DNA from: Candidatus Scybalocola fimicaballi
GTDB lineage: Bacteria; Bacteroidota; Bacteroidia; Bacteroidales; Paludibacteraceae
Length of the DNA stretch: 8,879 nt
NCBI GenBank assembly: GCA_002317115.1
Contig: DCIP01000064.1
Location: forward strand, 1 to 8,879
Direction of reading: 5' to 3'
Position 1 is the first letter of the stretch, and each line of letters begins with the position of its first letter. A program made the translations under genes and the position numbers. Under the pieces are notes generated by a model. The model saw nothing but the letters and a program-made list of their open reading frames with translations, had not been told where the DNA came from and did not search any database. This document shows, piece by piece, positions 5,907 to 8,879 of the stretch.

Positions 5907-5991
5907 GGTACATTTGTGGTACTTTTCTGCAAAAACGGGTACATGTATGGTAAATTTTTTGGCATTATCTGGTACATTATTGGTACTTTTT
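5907..5991 (+). repeat. Iteron cluster C: three direct copies overlapping the rep promoter
   Basis: Copies begin at 5907, 5938 and 5971 (31- and 33-bp spacing), with ATTTGT, ATGTAT and ATTATT middles. A partial extra half-site (AGTACATAAT, from 5897) precedes the first. The last copy ends 3 bp before the -7 box of rep and covers the place of the -33 element, which suggests Rep represses its own gene. Confidence 0.85.
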
Positions 5992-5993
5992 GA

Positions 5994-6001
5994 TATCTTT
6001 G
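5994..6001 (+). promoter_or_regulatory. rep-dnaB promoter, Bacteroidota -7 box
   Basis: TATCTTTG is an exact TAnnTTTG match, placed 26 nt before the rep ATG. No TTTG lies at the usual -33 distance, where the third iteron of cluster C sits instead. Transcription would start near 6008. Occlusion by Rep on that iteron is the expected control. Confidence 0.6.
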
Positions 6002-6027
6002 CCGCCGTATAAGTGATATTGTAAACT

Positions 6028-7263
6028 ATGAAAGACAAGAACGAAGATGACATCATCATAGTCAATGAGTCGGAGAAGGTTATGCAAGCGGAGGTTGTAT
6101 CTCCGGTTGTGTTTCAGTCATGGCAGTTGACTAAGGTAAAATATAATTTTAACAAAACCGAAAAGAATATCTTCCTGAAGATTGTTGAAATTGCACAAAA
6201 GTATCTTAACAAAGATACCCTTGGAAAAAGATGTGAGTTTGAGATGAAGGAGTTTGCGGGCAAAGAATATCCGATGATAACATTTCCAATAAAAGATCTG
6301 CTCAAAAATTCCAACAACTATACCTACATCTGTGATAGCTTGACAAGTTTGGGAGAAAAGAGTTTTGGTTTGCCAGCTACAGATTCTTGGGATTTTAATC
6401 AGATTTTCTTGTTCGGTAGAATTTCAGCCAACAAGGTCAAAGGTCTTGCACAGGTGGAGCTTACTCATAGTTTTTGGGAGGCTTTCTTGAATATGCAGGT
6501 CTACAAGATGATTGATCCTACTCTTGCTTACAATTTCGAGAGTGTTTTCACTATGCGAATGTATGAGCTGCTTGTAGGAAACAAGAGAGAGGTGACTTAC
6601 AAACTTGTTCATCTTATGGAAATGTTTTGTCTTGAGAAAACTTATACATCGAGCCATTTTGTTCAGCGTGTAATAAATGTTGCCCAGAAAGAGATGAAGG
6701 AGATGGAACAGTGTCCGTTCTACTTTGAATACAAGGTGCTTAAAGCTGGAAAGAAACTTGATGCTCTTGTTTTCTGGGTTGTAGATAAAAGTAATCCTAT
6801 GTTGCCGATCGCTCCTAAGGAGAAAGAACTCAGTGATGCAATTGAAGCTTCGGTGAAAAATCTTTTCACAAAAAGCATCAGAAAGGATCTTGAGTACAAA
6901 CTGATTAAATGCCAAAAATTGGTAGGGGAGGAGAAACTTGCGTCGCTATTGCTTGATATTTATAATAAGGCAAGTGAATTGAAAGCAAATGGGGCGTTGA
7001 AGGGAACTTTTGTTGCTTATTTATCAGGTTCACTCGACAATATTTATACTCAGTCTGAGCAAAAAGTAGTTGAGCAAAAAATTTCGGAGGAAAGGAAAAA
7101 GTCGACACAGGGGCCTATCGATGAAAAGAGAGACGATCCTTCATTAGTGGATGCTTCCTTCATAAAAAACAGAGCTCAGCTTGCAGGAATAAGTTTTGAA
7201 GAGTGCATTAAGGCTTTGGGGGCAGTTCTAGAGGAAGATGGAAAATATAGAATCGTAAAGTAA
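6028..7263 (+). CDS. rep: Plasmid replication initiator, Rep_3 (RepB/Initiator) family, 411 aa
   Basis: This is the origin-binding initiator. Rep_3 proteins carry two winged-helix domains; monomers bind iterons to open the origin and recruit the helicase, and dimers repress the gene. The family pattern starts at about residue 30 (SWQLTKVKYNFNKTEKNIFLKIVE). It continues through VELTHSFWEAFLNMQ (143-157), a DPTLAYNFESVFTMRMYELL stretch (163-182), and the second winged helix, with FVQRVINVAQKEMKEME (211-227) before YFEYKVLKAGKKLDALVFWV. Residues about 265-411 form an extra C-terminal part, helical and charged, with a KISEERKKS linker; I recognise no domain there, but it could contact the downstream helicase. 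The ATG at 6028 has no Shine-Dalgarno but lies about 20 nt past the predicted transcription start. The upstream iterons confirm the function. Confidence 0.92.
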   Translation: MKDKNEDDIIIVNESEKVMQAEVVSPVVFQSWQLTKVKYNFNKTEKNIFLKIVEIAQKYLNKDTLGKRCEFEMKEFAGKEYPMITFPIKDLLKNSNNYTYICDSLTSLGEKSFGLPATDSWDFNQIFLFGRISANKVKGLAQVELTHSFWEAFLNMQVYKMIDPTLAYNFESVFTMRMYELLVGNKREVTYKLVHLMEMFCLEKTYTSSHFVQRVINVAQKEMKEMEQCPFYFEYKVLKAGKKLDALVFWVVDKSNPMLPIAPKEKELSDAIEASVKNLFTKSIRKDLEYKLIKCQKLVGEEKLASLLLDIYNKASELKANGALKGTFVAYLSGSLDNIYTQSEQKVVEQKISEERKKSTQGPIDEKRDDPSLVDASFIKNRAQLAGISFEECIKALGAVLEEDGKYRIVK

Positions 7264-7272
7264 CAGTAAATT

Positions 7273-8649
7273 ATGGCAAAGAAGAATACGAACGAATACG
7301 TAGACTATAATCAGATTCCTAATGATCTCCCGTTGGAAAGGGATATTCTTGGCTCCATATTGGTCAATCCAAGATGTATGGGAGAGATCGGGCAAGTCTT
7401 GACGGAAAATATGTTCTATGATCGCTTTAACGAGGCGATATACCGAGTATGTCGAGATCTCGATGCAGCAGGTCAGAATATTGATCTGTTCACCGTCGCA
7501 GAAGGATTAAAGAAAAACGAAATAAAAGAAAAAGAAGGGAAAGATGTTATCCAATACCTTATTTTCTTGACGGAACAGTGTGTGAGCCCTGCAAATGTGT
7601 TTGAACATTCCATGATTCTACGTTCTCTTTACAAGAGACGTGAGATGATAAGGATTGGCTATGAGTTTCAGACGATGGGATATGACAAGAGCGTCGATCT
7701 TTCCGATATACTGCAAAAAGCGGAGTCTGATCTCTATTCCATTTCCGTGGAGGATAATAGGCAGACCGTTTCAAGAATGGATAATATCATGGAAGACGTG
7801 ATGATGAGAATCCATGACGCTTCTATGAATGGAGGAATTGCCGGGCTTGAATGTGGACTTGCGTCACTTGACAATGTGACGGGAGGGTGGAGAAAAAGCC
7901 ATTTTATCGTTGTAGCTGCTCGTCCAGCGATGGGAAAGACCGCCTTTCTTTTGTCTATGGCAAAAAATATGGCGGACAAAGGACATCCTGTGCTTATTTT
8001 CTCGTTGGAAATGAGCAAGAATGATCTTGGAGAGAGACTTTTGTCTATGGCTTCGGAAATTTCCGTCAGCAAAATAAATGGTCAGCAGGGAGAGATTAGC
8101 CATTTAGATAAAATCATACTTCAAAGACAATCCGATATATTGGCTAAAGATCCTATTTATATCGACGACGCTTCTGACCTTACTATCTATGAGATAGCTA
8201 CGAAAGCCCGACAAATGAAACGTGAATGCAATATCGAGTGTCTTTTCATTGACTATTTACAGTTGATGAAAGGGAATAGCAAGTATAATAACCGTGAGCA
8301 GGAGGTTAGTTCAATAAGTAGATCGCTCAAACAGCTTGCCAAGGAACTTGATATTCCTGTAATCGCATTGTCACAGCTTAACAGAGCTGTTGAGAATAGA
8401 AGTGGAGAGAACAAAAAACCTTTGCTTTCAGACTTGCGAGAATCTGGATCCATAGAACAAGATGCCGACATGGTATTGCTACTTCATAGACCAGAATATT
8501 ATGGTATGGAATTCGATGAGAATGGAGATCCGACAAAGGGTAGGGCAGACGTCATCATTGCAAAGAACAGAAGTGGTGCGACGAGGACTTTGAAGATGAG
8601 GTTCCAGTCGGAGTTCACAAAATTTACGGATGTGGAGAATGAGTTTTGA
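7273..8649 (+). CDS. dnaB: Replicative DNA helicase, DnaB-like, 458 aa
   Basis: This is a hexameric 5'-3' replicative helicase of the RecA-like DnaB family, near the usual length (E. coli DnaB has 471 residues). The N-terminal domain (about 15-120) has the standard LPLERDILGSIL and ENMFYDRFNEAIYRVCRDLD segments that bind primase and the loader. After a linker comes GLASLDNVTGGW (195-206), then Walker A ARPAMGKTAF (216-225, with Lys222; Ala replaces the usual first Gly), SLEMSKNDLGERLLS (244-258), Walker B CLFIDYLQLM (323-332), sensor region IPVIALSQLNRAVE (361-374), LLSDLRESGSIEQDAD (384-399) and the AKNRSGATRTL segment (430-440). It looks fully functional. It starts 9 nt after the rep stop with no Shine-Dalgarno, so it is surely cotranscribed with rep. 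A host-like chromosomal origin is possible, but the location makes it the plasmid's own helicase. Confidence 0.95.
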   Translation: MAKKNTNEYVDYNQIPNDLPLERDILGSILVNPRCMGEIGQVLTENMFYDRFNEAIYRVCRDLDAAGQNIDLFTVAEGLKKNEIKEKEGKDVIQYLIFLTEQCVSPANVFEHSMILRSLYKRREMIRIGYEFQTMGYDKSVDLSDILQKAESDLYSISVEDNRQTVSRMDNIMEDVMMRIHDASMNGGIAGLECGLASLDNVTGGWRKSHFIVVAARPAMGKTAFLLSMAKNMADKGHPVLIFSLEMSKNDLGERLLSMASEISVSKINGQQGEISHLDKIILQRQSDILAKDPIYIDDASDLTIYEIATKARQMKRECNIECLFIDYLQLMKGNSKYNNREQEVSSISRSLKQLAKELDIPVIALSQLNRAVENRSGENKKPLLSDLRESGSIEQDADMVLLLHRPEYYGMEFDENGDPTKGRADVIIAKNRSGATRTLKMRFQSEFTKFTDVENEF

Positions 8650-8679
8650 AAAAGATATAATTTGAATTAAACAATTATG

Positions 8680-8709
8680 CCGTTGCACAGTGATGTGTGA
8701 CGGTTTTTT
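8680..8709 (+). terminator. Rho-independent terminator of the rep-dnaB operon
   Basis: CCGTTGCACA and TGTGTGACGG form a 10-bp stem closed by a GTGA (GNRA-type) tetraloop and followed by six Ts. Two of the pairs are G-U wobbles only when read as plus-strand RNA. That and the T-tract fix the direction. It lies 30 nt after the dnaB stop. Confidence 0.88.
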
Positions 8710-8879
8710 CCTTTACAAAAAATGAGTTGCGACATCTCATTGCCTTCTCTTCTTATTATGAAGAGCCAGTCAACGCACTTGATATCGTCAAGATCATTTT
8801 TGTTGCGAAATTACTACTATATATTGTAAATCCCTACAATAATGAAATTTTTAATTACATTTTTATTAATTTTGCAGAC
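8710..8879. other. AT-rich region after the terminator, no gene seen
   Basis: No coding frame is supported here. Two small inverted repeats are present: AATGAG (8721-8726) with CTCATT (8736-8741), and CTCTTC (8747-8752) with GAAGAG (8760-8765). TAATTTTG at 8867-8874 matches the -7 box but has no -33 partner and no gene after it within the window. Confidence 0.4.

Larger units (their letters stand above)
5240..5991. other. Iteron-type replication origin (oriV)
   Basis: An AT-rich non-coding stretch directly upstream of the Rep gene carries about twelve copies of a 20-21-bp repeat with consensus GGTACATTTGTGGTACTTTT. Ten copies are direct and two inverted. Rep_3 initiators bind such iterons to melt the origin and to control copy number by handcuffing. 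Between clusters lie very AT-rich segments (5470-5500 and 5740-5900) that could be the unwinding region, plus a perfect palindrome at 5803-5824. I found no match to the DnaA box TTATCCACA. TCGGTTGTTTT occurs twice (5436-5446 and 5544-5554) and is unexplained. Confidence 0.85.

Noticed and set aside
6424..6915. 163-codon minus-strand frame inside rep
   Set aside because: It is a shadow of the well-supported Rep frame, with no family features.

Overview
The window looks like the backbone, possibly the whole, of a small mobilizable plasmid from a Bacteroidota host (Bacteroides, Prevotella or a relative). Three things point there. The proteins are Bacteroidota-like: a MobA/MobC pair, a GTSAGGQRAKA-type HipA and a Rep_3 initiator followed by DnaB. 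Promoter-like sites match the Bacteroidota -7 box TAnnTTTG. Shine-Dalgarno sequences are mostly absent. No chromosomal housekeeping gene, tRNA, rRNA or CRISPR array is visible.

Layout. Positions 19-2739 on the minus strand hold a two-gene mobilization operon: mobC, then a 768-residue relaxase that starts 3 nt after the mobC stop. Positions 2740-3407 are non-coding and divergent. The mob-proximal half carries several hairpins and is the likely oriT. The distal half carries nested, long-range complementary arms spanning about 170 nt, the least explained element here. Positions 3408-5029 on the plus strand encode a HipB/HipA toxin-antitoxin pair overlapping by 7 nt. Its promoter is flanked by two copies of a 14-bp palindromic operator. 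Positions 5030-6027 are an AT-rich replication origin with about twelve iterons. Each iteron has two GGTA(C) half-sites 11 bp apart; two copies are inverted, and neighbours within clusters are phased at 30-33 bp. Positions 6028-8649 encode the Rep_3 initiator and, 9 nt later, a complete DnaB-type helicase. A strong intrinsic terminator follows at 8680-8709.

How the parts work together (inference from families and layout). Rep should bind the iterons, melt the AT-rich origin and repress its own promoter, which the last iteron overlaps. The plasmid brings its own helicase, so loading may depend less on host DnaB. HipBA should act as the stabilization (addiction) module, silenced by HipB at the flanking operators. 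MobC and the relaxase should form a relaxosome at the hairpin-rich region and use a co-resident element's secretion machinery, because no type IV secretion genes are present. No partition, resolvase or obvious cargo gene is visible.
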